This document shows positions 1 to 11,244 of a DNA stretch of 64,000 bases, one piece after another (within the stretch, counting starts at the first letter, position 1; every line of letters begins with the position of its first letter). The position numbers and the translations under genes are program-made. This DNA comes from Microdochium bolleyi (Eukaryota > Ascomycota > Sordariomycetes > Xylariales > Microdochiaceae), in assembly GCA_001566295.1 (NCBI GenBank), contig KQ964246.1, positions 3,162,001-3,226,000 of the forward strand, in the 5' to 3' direction. The notes under the pieces are model-generated. The model was not told the DNA's origin. It was given only the letters and a program-made list of their open reading frames with translations, and made no database searches.

Positions 1-1838
1 TCTTCCCTTACCGCCTTGCACCACTTCATGATCGCGGCTTCAAAGTCGACCCACACCTGGCGGCTGCTGTTGTACACCACGCCCATAACGTCGACTTTGA
101 GTAATATCTCGAAGCGTAGCTCGGCTGCTTTGATCCAGAATCGCAGATTCTCGGCACGCCTATATGGCTTCTGAGTGTCGACATGGAATGTCGGGATGGC
201 GCCAAATCGTCGTGGGGATTTCTTGACGGCAGCGTTATGTAGCTTGATGAGTTTCAGACCGTCCTGGAAGTAGGCCAAGAATGGTGTCGGGACGTCGTGC
301 GCGTCGCTGATCGGTGTCCACGACGGGAACTGATCGCCTTCCTCGTCCATCGACCTCAAGAAGGCGATCTCTCTCTCGATCTCCCTGCCTGTCCAGTCAC
401 CTTCGAGCCAGCTCCACCGAGACCGCTCATCACGTTCAGCTTTCTCCATGGCTTCGTCTTTCTGGACCATGGCTCTTATGCCGTCGATCCACGAGCTCAT
501 GGTCTTGTATTCATCTTCGCGCAAGCCGCCGGCAAAATTCCTGGTAGCCATGTGCTTGAGCACCTCCATCACGGCCAAGAGATCGGCGCGGATCGCCCGC
601 TCAGACTTAATGGCATCCAAACGGTCCGGGTACTCGTGTGATGTGTAGTACATTTTGGCGGCACGAATGGCCAACGTCATAACGTCAAGAACCTGCATGC
701 CCTGGATCTCAAACCATCCCTGGGTCTTGCCCGGCGAGGGCACATCATTTCTTGGTGGCGTGTCCTCAGGTTCTGCCATGGCCCGGCGCAAGCTGGTCAT
801 GGCTGTGTCCAAAGCTTGGCCGAGATCTAGCTTCAGCTCATCTATCGTGGGTGGTTTCGGCACCGGCTTCTCCCGGTGTATATATGTGCTTGTTGTGGGA
901 GGCAGGATCTCCGGATCCGGCGCCTCGTATTCGTCATAGTAGAAGCCATCGTGGTCTTCGATGGGCGACTCGACCATCGATCCGTCGAAGGGATGCCCAG
1001 TAGCGTCCACGCCACTGTCGGTTGTGATCCCTGGTGCCTCGGCGCTTGACGACTTCGACTTGGTCGGAAGATATGTTGACGGGTCGAGATCGGAGAGGTC
1101 CAGGGTGGCGCGGGGGTTCTTCTTGCGGGCAAACTGAGCGCCCTTGCCGTCAAGCAGACCGGTCCGCGCAAAATAATACTGGAGGTGGTTGATGCTGCCC
1201 AAGCTCAGGACACTCTCCCGTTGCTTTGCGCTTGCCGCAAAGTCGGTCGCTTGTGGCCGGGAATAGCCTCTTCGTTTGGCAGCCTTCTCGAAGCTTGCGG
1301 TCGACTGGCGCGACGAGGCGAAGCTCACATCCGACAAGCGGGAGTAGCTCGCAGACGACTGTCTGGAGTAGGCGCCACTACTGCCCAGAGAGTCCCGGAA
1401 GGAGCCATCGGTGCTCGACGCGTACGACTCGCCCGACAGGCTGCGGTCTATGCGCAGCTTTGAGTTCATGGCGATGGAGGGAGTCGTCTCGGGCGAAGGA
1501 GAGTCCCGACGCAGCGTGGGCGTCTGCTCGCTGAATGTCGCCATCGTGCTTGGGATGCTGCCGGAGTCGCTGCGGGGTGTAGAGGGCTGCTGCTGGGTGG
1601 ATGCGGAGCGCAACGCCGAGAGGATGTGTACGGGTTTCGAGACGTGTTGTGCCGTGGCTGGCGTGAAGGAGGAGATATGTCGGCCGGACCAGAGCCAGCA
1701 AAAGGCAGAGCAAGCGACGGCAACACAGACGGAAATGAGCGTGATTTGACTCGTCCGAGAGCTTGTCGCGCCCAGAAGGGTCGAGGGCCAGTTGCTCGGC
1801 AGGAGCGCATGGGGCTGCCAGCCTGCATCGGCCGCCAT
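1..1838 (-). CDS. Conserved fungal membrane-anchored protein, C-terminus cut by window edge
   Basis: An uninterrupted minus-strand frame starts at the ATG at 1838-1836 and stays open for 612 codons to the window edge, so the C-terminus is missing. I do not recognise a named family. A short N-terminal stretch is followed by one hydrophobic segment (about residues 30-51, centred on ISVCVAVACSAFCWLW). Next is a Ser-rich, probably disordered region (about 60-200), then a more ordered part with acidic and aromatic patches such as HLQYYFARTGLLDGKG, GWFEIQGMQVLDVM and RWSWLEGDWTGREIE. The layout suggests a single-pass membrane protein with a large soluble domain. No intron is needed. Strand choice rests on the long open frame and protein-like composition; the shorter frames on the other strand look like shadows. 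Function unknown. Confidence 0.75.
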   Translation of the reverse strand, partial: MAADAGWQPHALLPSNWPSTLLGATSSRTSQITLISVCVAVACSAFCWLWSGRHISSFTPATAQHVSKPVHILSALRSASTQQQPSTPRSDSGSIPSTMATFSEQTPTLRRDSPSPETTPSIAMNSKLRIDRSLSGESYASSTDGSFRDSLGSSGAYSRQSSASYSRLSDVSFASSRQSTASFEKAAKRRGYSRPQATDFAASAKQRESVLSLGSINHLQYYFARTGLLDGKGAQFARKKNPRATLDLSDLDPSTYLPTKSKSSSAEAPGITTDSGVDATGHPFDGSMVESPIEDHDGFYYDEYEAPDPEILPPTTSTYIHREKPVPKPPTIDELKLDLGQALDTAMTSLRRAMAEPEDTPPRNDVPSPGKTQGWFEIQGMQVLDVMTLAIRAAKMYYTSHEYPDRLDAIKSERAIRADLLAVMEVLKHMATRNFAGGLREDEYKTMSSWIDGIRAMVQKDEAMEKAERDERSRWSWLEGDWTGREIEREIAFLRSMDEEGDQFPSWTPISDAHDVPTPFLAYFQDGLKLIKLHNAAVKKSPRRFGAIPTFHVDTQKPYRRAENLRFWIKAAELRFEILLKVDVMGVVYNSSRQVWVDFEAAIMKWCKAVRE

Positions 1839-3612
1839 CGCAGCACGGATGGGATGGCTGTCAGTTGCAGTTAATTTCACATAGTACCACGGAGAGGGGG
1901 GTGCCTGACCGGGGTCGAGTGGAGGCCAGCTAATTTAAAGGTGGTGCATGAGCTTCATCTCGCTGGCAATTCCGTCGCCCTCGCCAGCGGCCTGCCCTCT
2001 GCCCATCACAAGCCAGCCCTATGACGAGCTTCATTCCACTCGGGTATCCTAGTGCCTCGCTGTCCTTTGGGCCTGGCGAGTTGAATCCGCGATGCTGGAA
2101 TTTCGGGGAGGCGCTAGTTCTGCCTCCTCGTCTTGTTCGGGATAGGCCAGCTTAGCTCGGAAGCCTGTGTTTTGTTATTGTTTGAGCCTCGGCGTCCCAG
2201 CAACGGGGCCTGGCTGCGACGGCATTCCCGAACACCAGAAGGAAGGGGCGAATCTCCGCTTATCAAGATCGAATAATTGTGTCATGCTGGCCTCCGCATG
2301 GCACGCGTGGGTAGACTATAACAGGCAAATCTTATAGGCCAGTCCGTCGGCAGCGCGTCGTTGAACATCACACCGGCCGGATGCCACTCTTTCTATCCGA
2401 CAGAACGCGGACTGTCGTTTACGGAATCAGAAGTTGAACCAGGCTCGAGTTCACACAATGCATGCCCCTTCAAGCAATGCCCTCGAACATACGCGGGCCA
2501 AGTGCCAGCTCGACTAATCACATGTACTCGGGGACTGACCTGTGAGCTGACATGGCACCTTGAGAGCGGCCAAGCAGAGTCTACCCGCCTGGCTCGATCG
2601 CCCATCCGATTTCCAGTATGACTACGCTGTGCCGGGGCGTAGCAGAGAAGCCGAAACGCGGCAGAGAAAGGAGAGGTCGGGGCAGGATCATTCATGTGAC
2701 AGAAGCACGACCAGTCTAGCAGACAACACGTGGCATGCCCTCATACTGCTGGAATGGGAGTGTCGAGTTGACCATCTTTACTCTTCTGCCTTGTCCAGTC
2801 CGTCCCATTCTTCTGGACAGTTCTGCTGCCTACAACCACCACGAGTCCTGGTCGTGATTGGTTGGCCAGGACTACTCCCGAGGCGTCAGGCACCAGGAAC
2901 GTCAGAGCGGGGCCCCGGGGAGCAAGCTATGTCCGCGTTTTCAACGTCGAGCGTCCACGTACAATTTGCCACCGATCGGTACCCCGAGTACGCAGAGCCA
3001 CCGTGACACTCAAAGGGAGCCCCGAGCAGGATGAAATGCTGCTTGGTCTGGGACTGTGCCGGTCGAGAACAATCCCCCAGCGTTGGGCCAGAAGGTCAAG
3101 TATCAAGTTGATAGGTGCCGATGTTGCGCCAGAAGCACGCCCAGCGGAGGCAGTCGCTGCTCCCGCCAACCCCGGCTCGATCCTTGTCAACGGCCTGCCA
3201 TTCGGGGTCATGAACGTGGCTCCATGCAGCAGCAGACCCGGCCCATGCAATCAATCATTACCTTTTTACCCACGAACCATGGTCCATCCGTCACGCTCAG
3301 CCAAAGACGGACACGGTCTCCAAGGGTTTCCCAAGCGTACTCCGTACCGTGCTGGATGTCCACTGTCAAAAGGCAGCTGCAGCCACCATTCGACGCTAAG
3401 GCACGCTCCCCTATCGTGAAAGCCGGCACCAGCAGCAGTAGCGAGCGTTGCGCACCTCGAGCTCCAATCACCCCTGATCCACCACCTTGCGCAGCCTGGG
3501 CACCTCGAGTTGGGCTGTCGTCACCAACCACTGGACAAGGAAACACGTCGTCGACCGCGAATTTGCTGCACGTCCTGCCGGCTGGTCATCGCGTCCACCG
3601 AAGGGGGTTCCA
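1839..3612. other. Divergent intergenic region
   Basis: This is the shared upstream region of the left-edge gene (minus) and kar9 (plus). Frames here are short, overlapping and low in protein character. I see no RNA gene or repeat. Stretches near 3380-3600 read open in the kar9 frame from a non-ATG codon at 3487, but the first ATG of that frame is at 3613. Confidence 0.6.
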
Positions 3613-6600
3613 ATGACGGACTCGTCCTCACAGTCACCTCCACCCTCGCAGACTGCTTCACCATCCGCCCTACCAGGATTGGCGTCGCAAGTCTCCCATG
3701 ATGCCAGCTCGCAACCCTCCGAACTTGTGACTTTTGCCGACCTACCGATCGATCTGCAGCTCGCCAATCCCGCAAGCCAGCAGCGCACCGACACCAGGGA
3801 GCTATCTCCCTCACCGGCGTCCAATACCCTCTCCCTCGAGAGAACACCGTCGTACTCCCGAAAACCCTCGCCGGGTCTCGCAGCACGCCTCAAAGCTCTA
3901 GGTTTCGGTCCAAGCCGCACGCCGTCGCCGTCGTCGTCGTCGTCGCCCAACGTGACAAGCAGCCCCATAGGGCGTCTCGACGAGCTCCAACTACGCCAGC
4001 TCGACCAACAGCACATCAGCAACTCGGTAGGCCTTGTCGTCGAACGTCGCGGTCGCCCCTGGAAGGGGCCGGGCGCGCCACTCCAGCTGCTGAGGTCCAG
4101 AGTGTCTGGGCGCGACTCGAGCGTGGAATCAAGCGGCAGTGGTAGAGAATCGCTCGTCCCCGACGAGCCAGACCTGTTGCCAGAGATTGCACAGACAACG
4201 CCGCTTGACATGGATAGCAATAAGTACCGCTTGCCGGATCATACCAACGGGAATGGCACAAAGGCACAACTGGAAGTTCGGCGTGACCACATAGCTCGAG
4301 ATTCACGGCCGCCGGACGTCGAAGAGCAGTCAATAGAGGAACGACAAAGTGAGCAAGTGGAACCTCAAGCGCCATCTCCGCCGCCCAAGGACTCACCTCT
4401 TACGGAAACACCCCCGTCGACCGACTTTGTTCCAGATCTCCCATCATATTTCAATCCGCTTGGACTGCAACGAGCGGGATCGATATACACGATATCTCGC
4501 GCCTCGTTTGCCAACCAGCTCGCCCAGCTCACGGCGTTACAGCTGCCTGATGCCGAGCTATTATCAAGCAAGGTCGCCGCCATTCCGACTGCACAAGCCG
4601 CCTCAAAGGCATTAATTGGCGCTGCTGAGCAGATTCGCAGCTGGATCTCAAAAGCAGCAGAAGTCATCAGTGGCTTGGACAGTGAGGATGATGTCGAATG
4701 GGCGGCAGCGGGTGGGAGAGAGGGCTACGAGGAAGTCGAGAATGCTATCACGAGATTCGAGGAGTTGATCAACGTCTATGTCAGCTCGATCGAGGAGCTA
4801 CAGAGCCGCCCAGACATCGCCAACGTGCCCGGCGACGACCTTACGCAAGCTGTCATGCAGATGGACTCGATTATGCGCGAGTGGCGGGCCATTAGATCCA
4901 CCCTCAATAATGTGAAAGGTCAGGTCGACACCGCGATGGAATGGGAGGAGCTGTGGAGCATGGTCCTCGGCGATATCCAGAACGAAATGGACGATCTCAG
5001 CCGGCTGGTGTTTGAGATGGAGGAGAGACGACATAAATCTGTGATGGCAGCAAACGGCAGCGACGGTGTGGACATCAGCGACTTGGCTACGATTGTTGAA
5101 GAGACGCCACCGGCAGTGGCTCGCAACAACAGGTTCAGTGTTTCGGCGTTCCCGCCAACCCCGAGTTCTCCGGGAACGCCAACGTTGTCACAAGACGACT
5201 CGAGCCTGCTTGCTCTTTTTGCGCGCATGCAACCGCTCCGGGCGTCCCTCGACTTCCTGCCAATGAGATTGTCCGTGTTTGAAGCTAGGGCGCAGAAGGC
5301 CTTCCCAACGGCATGCGAAGAGCTCGAAATGCGAAGAACGGGTCTCGAGGGCAGCTACAAGAAGCTTGAGAAAGATGCCGACTCCTTGCGGAAGGAGCTG
5401 GGAGAGGACAAGTGGGTTCTTGTCTTCCGTGGAGCAGGCAGGCAGGCCCAGAAGATGATTGAGTCTGTCGATCGAAGCATGAGCAAGCTACGCGAAAGCA
5501 TCGACCAGGGCTTGCAAGCCTCCAACCCAACAGTCATGGGCAAGAAGCTCGAGAGCTATGAGGCGAAGAAGACACACTATGGTCCCGCCATCGAGAGAGT
5601 GCTCTCCATCATTGACCGTGGCGTCAAAGATCGCCTCACTGTCAACGGCGAGATTCTGCGCCTCCACACAGAGATGCAGTCAAAATGGGACGAAGTCAGG
5701 GAGCATATGCTAGAGTTCGACGTCATTCTGGAGGCCCTGCACGCGGATCGCAAGAGCCAGCACCTACGCGATTCCATTTCGAGCATGCTGTCAAACGATC
5801 AGTCGAGTCTCGGAAGTGGGATCAACACTCCGGGAAGCTCACCACCCTCCTCAGTCATCATGTCGAGCTTGGGAATTGACCCTGTAACGCCGACGGCGAA
5901 GGCAAAGAGCCGTACTGCGAGCTCGAGCAGCAGTCTACCACAACCTCAATTTGGTCGCCGGACAAGCTCGCATCTCATGACGCCACAGCCTCGCCGAGCT
6001 TTGGGTTCTCGGCTATCAGCTACGTCCTCGCCGGCTGCGGGTAGTCCATCGACACCAGCACGCAGTGGCTCAATCACGCCTATGGGCTCTGCACAAACCA
6101 GATCCGCATCCAGGAATGCTGATGGCCGGCCACGGTGGAATGCGTCCACCAACACGAGCAAGTCGGACCTGGGCCACAACTTCAAACCGTTGTCACTGAC
6201 TACACCGAGCCCTTATGCCAAGAGAAGCCCTACGCCTCTTCGCTCGGCATCTTCTCTGGCGACGACATCCCACGATACGAAGCTGCCAATACGAAGTCCG
6301 TTGAGCAGAGAGGCAACAGCGTCGCCGCTATTAGAGCGGACACCCTCTCGCAAAGGCGGCTCTCGACTTAGTTTCAGAGATCGCATGGCAGCATCTCCTG
6401 CTCCAGGATCTGTTCAGGCGACTTTGCCTAAACCACGGTTGACGACCCAGGCGTCAATGTCTGCGCTGCCAAACAGACGCGCCTCACTACAGCCACCGAG
6501 GCCGCAGGAGTATGGAAATGAGTTCACGCAACGACCTGCCAGTTCGCTGGCCACTGGAAGACGCAGTAGTCTTCTACCAACGCCAAGGACAACGAAGGAG

Positions 6601-6711
6601 GTGGGTAGTGGTCGAGAAAGCCCGCAGGCTGTGGCTGGCGCTCGAGTCGCCATGCGTCGGGGTGCGAGCGCGGCCGATGCCAAGAAGGATGCCCGGCCAC
6701 GCTGGCACTAG
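3613..6711 (+). CDS. kar9: Kar9-family microtubule/spindle positioning protein
   Basis: This single-exon frame encodes 1032 residues from the ATG at 3613; the frame is open further upstream but has no earlier ATG. The N-terminal third is Ser/Pro-rich. A conserved helical region begins around PSYFNPLGLQRAGSIYT and continues through SGLDSEDDVEWAAAGGREG, MEWEELWSMVLGDIQNEMD and RLVFEMEERRHK, which is the hallmark block of the fungal Kar9 family. The C-terminal third is basic and Ser/Thr/Pro-rich, as expected for microtubule binding. In budding yeast Kar9 links the EB1 protein Bim1 and myosin V to guide astral microtubules to the bud; in moulds the equivalent role in nuclear and spindle positioning is inferred. 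Short motifs such as LTTPSPY and KLPIRSP in the tail resemble EB1-binding linear motifs but are not exact SxIP matches. Confidence 0.85.
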   Translation: MTDSSSQSPPPSQTASPSALPGLASQVSHDASSQPSELVTFADLPIDLQLANPASQQRTDTRELSPSPASNTLSLERTPSYSRKPSPGLAARLKALGFGPSRTPSPSSSSSPNVTSSPIGRLDELQLRQLDQQHISNSVGLVVERRGRPWKGPGAPLQLLRSRVSGRDSSVESSGSGRESLVPDEPDLLPEIAQTTPLDMDSNKYRLPDHTNGNGTKAQLEVRRDHIARDSRPPDVEEQSIEERQSEQVEPQAPSPPPKDSPLTETPPSTDFVPDLPSYFNPLGLQRAGSIYTISRASFANQLAQLTALQLPDAELLSSKVAAIPTAQAASKALIGAAEQIRSWISKAAEVISGLDSEDDVEWAAAGGREGYEEVENAITRFEELINVYVSSIEELQSRPDIANVPGDDLTQAVMQMDSIMREWRAIRSTLNNVKGQVDTAMEWEELWSMVLGDIQNEMDDLSRLVFEMEERRHKSVMAANGSDGVDISDLATIVEETPPAVARNNRFSVSAFPPTPSSPGTPTLSQDDSSLLALFARMQPLRASLDFLPMRLSVFEARAQKAFPTACEELEMRRTGLEGSYKKLEKDADSLRKELGEDKWVLVFRGAGRQAQKMIESVDRSMSKLRESIDQGLQASNPTVMGKKLESYEAKKTHYGPAIERVLSIIDRGVKDRLTVNGEILRLHTEMQSKWDEVREHMLEFDVILEALHADRKSQHLRDSISSMLSNDQSSLGSGINTPGSSPPSSVIMSSLGIDPVTPTAKAKSRTASSSSSLPQPQFGRRTSSHLMTPQPRRALGSRLSATSSPAAGSPSTPARSGSITPMGSAQTRSASRNADGRPRWNASTNTSKSDLGHNFKPLSLTTPSPYAKRSPTPLRSASSLATTSHDTKLPIRSPLSREATASPLLERTPSRKGGSRLSFRDRMAASPAPGSVQATLPKPRLTTQASMSALPNRRASLQPPRPQEYGNEFTQRPASSLATGRRSSLLPTPRTTKEVGSGRESPQAVAGARVAMRRGASAADAKKDARPRWH

Positions 6712-7825
6712 TGATTGTCTCCCAGGGCAAGGTGTACAAATCGATTCCAGACGGACTTTTATGGATCGCTGTTCTTGATACCCTCCTGTCTTCTTGTTTT
6801 CTTCCAACTAGTTCACTGGTTTCTGGTGCTCGGTCCGGCTGGTTTTGGACTATCTGTCATCAGAAGGTGTTGTGAAAGGCGTCCAGATTGTCGCACATAT
6901 TGCTGTGATTTCGACCCTTGGCATGGGAACAATATCATACTATTTCTCTTTATGTAGTAGTTGCGTGCTTTGTACCGCACTCAGGCACCCGGAAAGCCGC
7001 TTTGGGGTTAATGTGCACTTGAGCGTGAGACGTGTAAGAAAGAGGTTGCCGGGAGAGAGCACGCCGGACTGTTTATGAAGTGTATAGCTCACGGACCCGT
7101 GAGCACCGGACGTGTTTATGCCTGGCTCAATGAGCACTCTGTGCACATCTCGCTGACAACGACGACGACCTGTCTTTTCTCAAAAAGCATCATGCATGAC
7201 AAGCTACCCGGCTTTGCACTGGGTGCACTGTCCTCCCCGCACTTGGACGTTCTCACAGCTTCGGACCTGTTAAGTTTGGCCGCCCCGCTGGTGGTGTCCA
7301 GCTGACCTTTGTCCGACTTAAGGAGGCTGGCTGTACCTGACCAGCTTGACCTCTTGTCCACCCAGCCAACCAAGCTTCTCCAACCAAGGTCGGGCATGCT
7401 TTTGGCTCCCCTCTTCCCCAAGAAGCTCTCGCGTCAGGCTCTCCTCATCGGTCCCGAATTTCTTTAAATAGGCCGACCTTCCCCGCTCCCGCCATACCTT
7501 TGCTCTTTCGTCCTAATCTCATCAGCCTCTGGCTCGTCCACGGCTCGCCCTCGGCATCGCAGTGCACTCACTGCGTCCTCCGGCTGACACCATGTAGTCA
7601 CGAGCCTTCGACAGCGAGCCAACATGCCCCGCCCGACATGATACGCGATGCTGGGCACTCAGTGTGCCTTCGGAGCGTACGCGATCATCGTTGCTCTCGA
7701 TGCCCCCGGTGCTACCCCCTGTAGTGGTGTAAGCTGTCCAACCGCACCCGCAGGGTCGACGAGCACCGCACTGACGGCGTCACCAATCCGAAGGCTACAA
7801 AGAGAGTACATCCAAGATATCTAGT

Positions 7826-7843
7826 ATGCTAGCGTGCTAGCAT
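7826..7843. repeat. Perfect 18-bp palindrome
   Basis: The arms ATGCTAGC and GCTAGCAT are exact reverse complements separated by GT. It lies 34 bp from the left copy of the duplicated 26-bp word. It may be a protein-binding site or a remnant element end. Confidence 0.7.
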
Positions 7844-7877
7844 CGGAGCTCTGGCGCGCCGATAGTCGCGCGGTCTT

Positions 7878-7903
7878 CGTCCTGGGCATGACGGTAAAAG
7901 GCC
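7878..7903. repeat. 26-bp dispersed repeat, copy 1
   Basis: This 26-bp word begins CGTCCTGGGCATGACG and recurs at 8803-8828 with one mismatch (G versus T at position 17). Such a match is not expected by chance within 1 kb. On the minus strand both copies read through the peptide core VMPRT, which hints at two decayed copies of one element. Confidence 0.7.
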
Positions 7904-8802
7904 CTTGGAAGTCGTGGAAGTCACGTTTCATTCCCGACTTATAGGCGTCTTGGTCACATGCATTTGCTTGCGAGTCTCGATTGTTTTTCTCTCTTGCGAA
8001 ACGACACGAACAGCAAAAACATACATACGACATCCTGATCTTTCTCGGTCTCATCCCTGCCAGCATCGGGTCTCTGCTTATCTCCCCTCACGCATTGCCC
8101 GCGAGCACCAGATTACGATTACGGCGCCACGAGGTTTCCTTTTCGACTTATTGCCTTCATGAACGACAATGATGTACGATCTCTTTGCATGAAAGCATCG
8201 CAACAAGGAGTTCCTCAGTTCTCTCACGTGTCCCTCGAGCACAATCTGGATGCATTAGAGGTCATTTCTACTGCCACAAAAGGACCACACAACTAATCCA
8301 TGGCTCGGCGTTTCATTGCCATCTTCGGTAAGCATTACTGGTAGCTTCCTCAGGAGGCATCTTGGCCATGGATTTACTGACACGCACCCTCTCAGGGAAC
8401 AACTGCTTTGGCATTTTTCAAGTTGCCACAAAAGTACCGGAGTTGCACTGATACCAAAAAGCTGCACAGCTGTTAATGTGGAATGGCGAGCGTCTCTGCT
8501 TCGACAAGATCTGCAATTATTTCCTGTGATGGAGTCCTGTCTACACGATCTCCACTCGGTCACGATCTCAGCTGCATGTCTTATTTCCTATGAGGCAAGA
8601 TATGAATCCATCTCGCGATGGTATGCATTGGTATCGCCTTGGGATCTTCTGCTTTCGGGCGCAAAGGACATGTAAGTGGCAGCCGAGACGCTCCGTACAC
8701 GCCGATGAGACTCACTTGCGTACTTGTAGGTGTTGAGAGCACTGTCGCTAATTTGAAAGGCTAGGTATCAACACTGTTTGCCAGAAGACACGATCCTAAT
8801 AT

Positions 8803-8828
8803 CGTCCTGGGCATGACGTTAAAAGGCC
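8803..8828. repeat. 26-bp dispersed repeat, copy 2
   Basis: Second copy of the word at 7878-7903, 25 of 26 bases identical and in the same orientation. The flanks are only weakly similar, so the surrounding repeat, if there was one, has diverged. Confidence 0.7.
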
Positions 8829-10028
8829 TTTTTAAACTCTTCGCAGTACGCGAGAGCCAACGCTCGCAAACTGACGACAGGCGACCCGCCACCTGCCCAA
8901 ACAACATCGTCGCTGCGGATTGCGACACGAGGAGCCGTCGCATTCGCGCGGCATCTCGGATTGGCTGCATGGGAAGCCTGAGGGCATACTGCTGTCCTCA
9001 GGAGACCACCCACCATGTTGCTCCGTGGTAAGCGTGTGGCGACTCTTCGTCCCCATTTCGCTTCCACGACTTCGGCGCATACGATGCTCCACGGATTCGG
9101 TGCCCCATCAACTCCCATCTTCACGCGCAGCGGCGCCTGGATGGGACAAGTCTGGCACCACGAATTATCACAAGTGCAGATGACAAAGTATAAAGCCACC
9201 GATGGCTGCACTTTACTGATACCGCTCAGCAACGACACAAATGAACAACAACACAAAAAAAAGAAACGACAACTGATGGAATTCGGCCAGAGGGCATCTG
9301 TTGACCTTATTGTTTTGACATTGGATTTACATGATGCTTTTTTGGGTTTTAACGAGATCCATCCGGTTGGGTCTGCCGTTCGCGCCGCCACCACACCAAG
9401 ACGCCCTGGGCAATGCCCGGGCGACTCGGGGCCTCGTCATTGACCAGGCCTGTGGCTCACCTAAGCTTGGGTTCTTTCTGAAGGAGATAAGCGCGATAGT
9501 AAGAGCAAGTAAGCCCGGAGGCAGGTCACGCAAAGGGAGCCGCACAGACAAACACCCTACAACCATACCCTTGATGCTCAATTAACAGACCTGCCGACCT
9601 CGCCGGCAGAACGCTACTTTGCTCCGGAGCCAGCATCTCGGACTCGGCCGAGGAGAACCCGTCCCCCCAGCGCCGGCGGCGTCCCCATCCCGTCGGACCG
9701 CCGCCTGGCTCACCATTTTCCACCGGTGGGTCACCCGGAAGGCGCTCGCGGGGGAACTAGATAGGTGCAGATGGGAACAGAAAAGCCCTTTCACCCTCCC
9801 TCTTCACAAGTCGCCCATGCGGCTTATGTCAGGGCGGAGAAAGGTGCATACGGGGCTTGGGCTGGTCGCGTCTCCCAGGGTGGTTTCTTACGGGAAGAGA
9901 GACGGGGAATCCCACCCCTTCTCTCTCCCTCGCGGACATCCCCCAAAAGCCCCCGGCGCGATAGTTGGCCTGCTAAGCTGCAGACTTCTGAAAGATTCCG
10001 GGTAATGTACCTTTCCTCTTTTCTGCTC

Positions 10029-10062
10029 TTTTCTCTCTCTCTCTCTCTCATCTCTTTTCTTT
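10029..10062 (+). repeat. Pyrimidine (CT)n microsatellite
   Basis: A run of CT dinucleotides sits in a wider pyrimidine-rich stretch. Such tracts are common just upstream of fungal transcription starts, but no gene follows that I can identify. Confidence 0.8.
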
Positions 10063-11244
10063 CGGATTTTGTTTGGCTTTCTCCTTCATCGGTCCTCCCT
10101 TGTTCAAGAGGAGGTATAGTAATGGTAACAGAGAGGAAGGGAGGAGGAGCCAGAGGCCAAGATTTGGGAAAAGAGGAGAGGTGTGATGTATATGCGCGCC
10201 ACGATCTCCTCGGAGGTTTGGGCGCGGTTACAAAACATATATATACTCTTGTTTTGCGCGTGTACATGCAACACACCCCAACAAAGAAAACACCAAAAAG
10301 GTCCCACGACAAAACACACAATACACCGAGCAGGAAGATATGGGATGGCGAAAAACAGCGGAAAACGAAATCGTTCTTGATTGAATATGGGCAATGGGGA
10401 GGCAGCAGCTAAAATTTCCCCTCTGGTTCTTGTTGGGTCTCACTAGAAACGAGAGTGGAGGGGGAAAGAAAATCTGACCTTTGCGTCCCAAGGTTCTTGG
10501 TCCAGTCCGGTCCTCTCGTGATGATGTATTCCTATTGCTCACCGGTTTCTTCGTCACCCTGTTGCGGCAGGTCTCGACTGCAGCCCGCCGGATCCTGCTT
10601 ATGCATATGTACCTACGTGCTGTTAATCCACCTGCTCCGGAAATTTAGGAGCGATGCTTCGAATTGGTAGTTCGAAGTAGGTGACGTCTGCCTCTTTGAA
10701 ACCCAGCACTACCACGGTACAAAGCGCCCGTTCTGCTTCGCGGTAGATCATTGAGAGGGATGTAGCCGCCCCGCGGAACACATGTTTTTCTAGCTTCGTT
10801 CCCAAGCTGCGTCGAACAAAAGTGGTGTCACCTAACTGTTCTGAGGCATCATCACCCCCCCGCTACTCCGTGGAGTAATACTTGGGTGCCCAACGCGAAA
10901 GTCTTGCCGTGCACAATCCATGCTTTCGACCCCATACGGCACGCATCAGGACGCTTCCACCCCCGCCACGTGCTTCTCACAAGAGATTATCGTCAAAGTC
11001 AAGGATGACAATTTCATATAGTAGTGGAAGGATATATTCTCGTGATTCTCATAATAGAGTTAATTGCAGCCTGTGAACGCCCGTCTCTGATAAAACCAGA
11101 ATAGTCAAATTTTCCATGCGCTTGTGCTAGCTCGATGGCTTTCCCTGCGCCTTGCCCGCGTAGTGTGTCATGTTGGTGTTACAGTTGTGTTGTGTATGTA
11201 CAATCTCCTCAGGCCAATCTCCCCGCAGTGCGGTCAGAGTTGGC

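Larger units (their letters stand above)
6712..11244. other. Gene-poor block, no recognised protein gene
   Basis: About 4.5 kb without a recognisable coding gene. It contains an 18-bp palindrome (7826-7843), two copies of a 26-bp word (7878 and 8803), a CT microsatellite near 10029-10062, and a TATA-like TTTAAATAG near 7463 followed by a 58-codon ORF at 7648-7824. Frames of 100-200 codons around 9015-10412 overlap on both strands and lack family signatures. Non-coding transcripts or long UTRs are possible but cannot be shown from sequence alone. Confidence 0.55.

Noticed and set aside
3487..3612. 42 extra N-terminal codons of kar9
   Set aside because: The extension begins at a TTG codon and contains no ATG; the ATG at 3613 is the natural start.
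9765..10412. 215-codon plus and 165-codon minus (9824-10321) frames
   Set aside because: They overlap each other and run through a CT microsatellite; composition is low in complexity and no start context or family match supports either.
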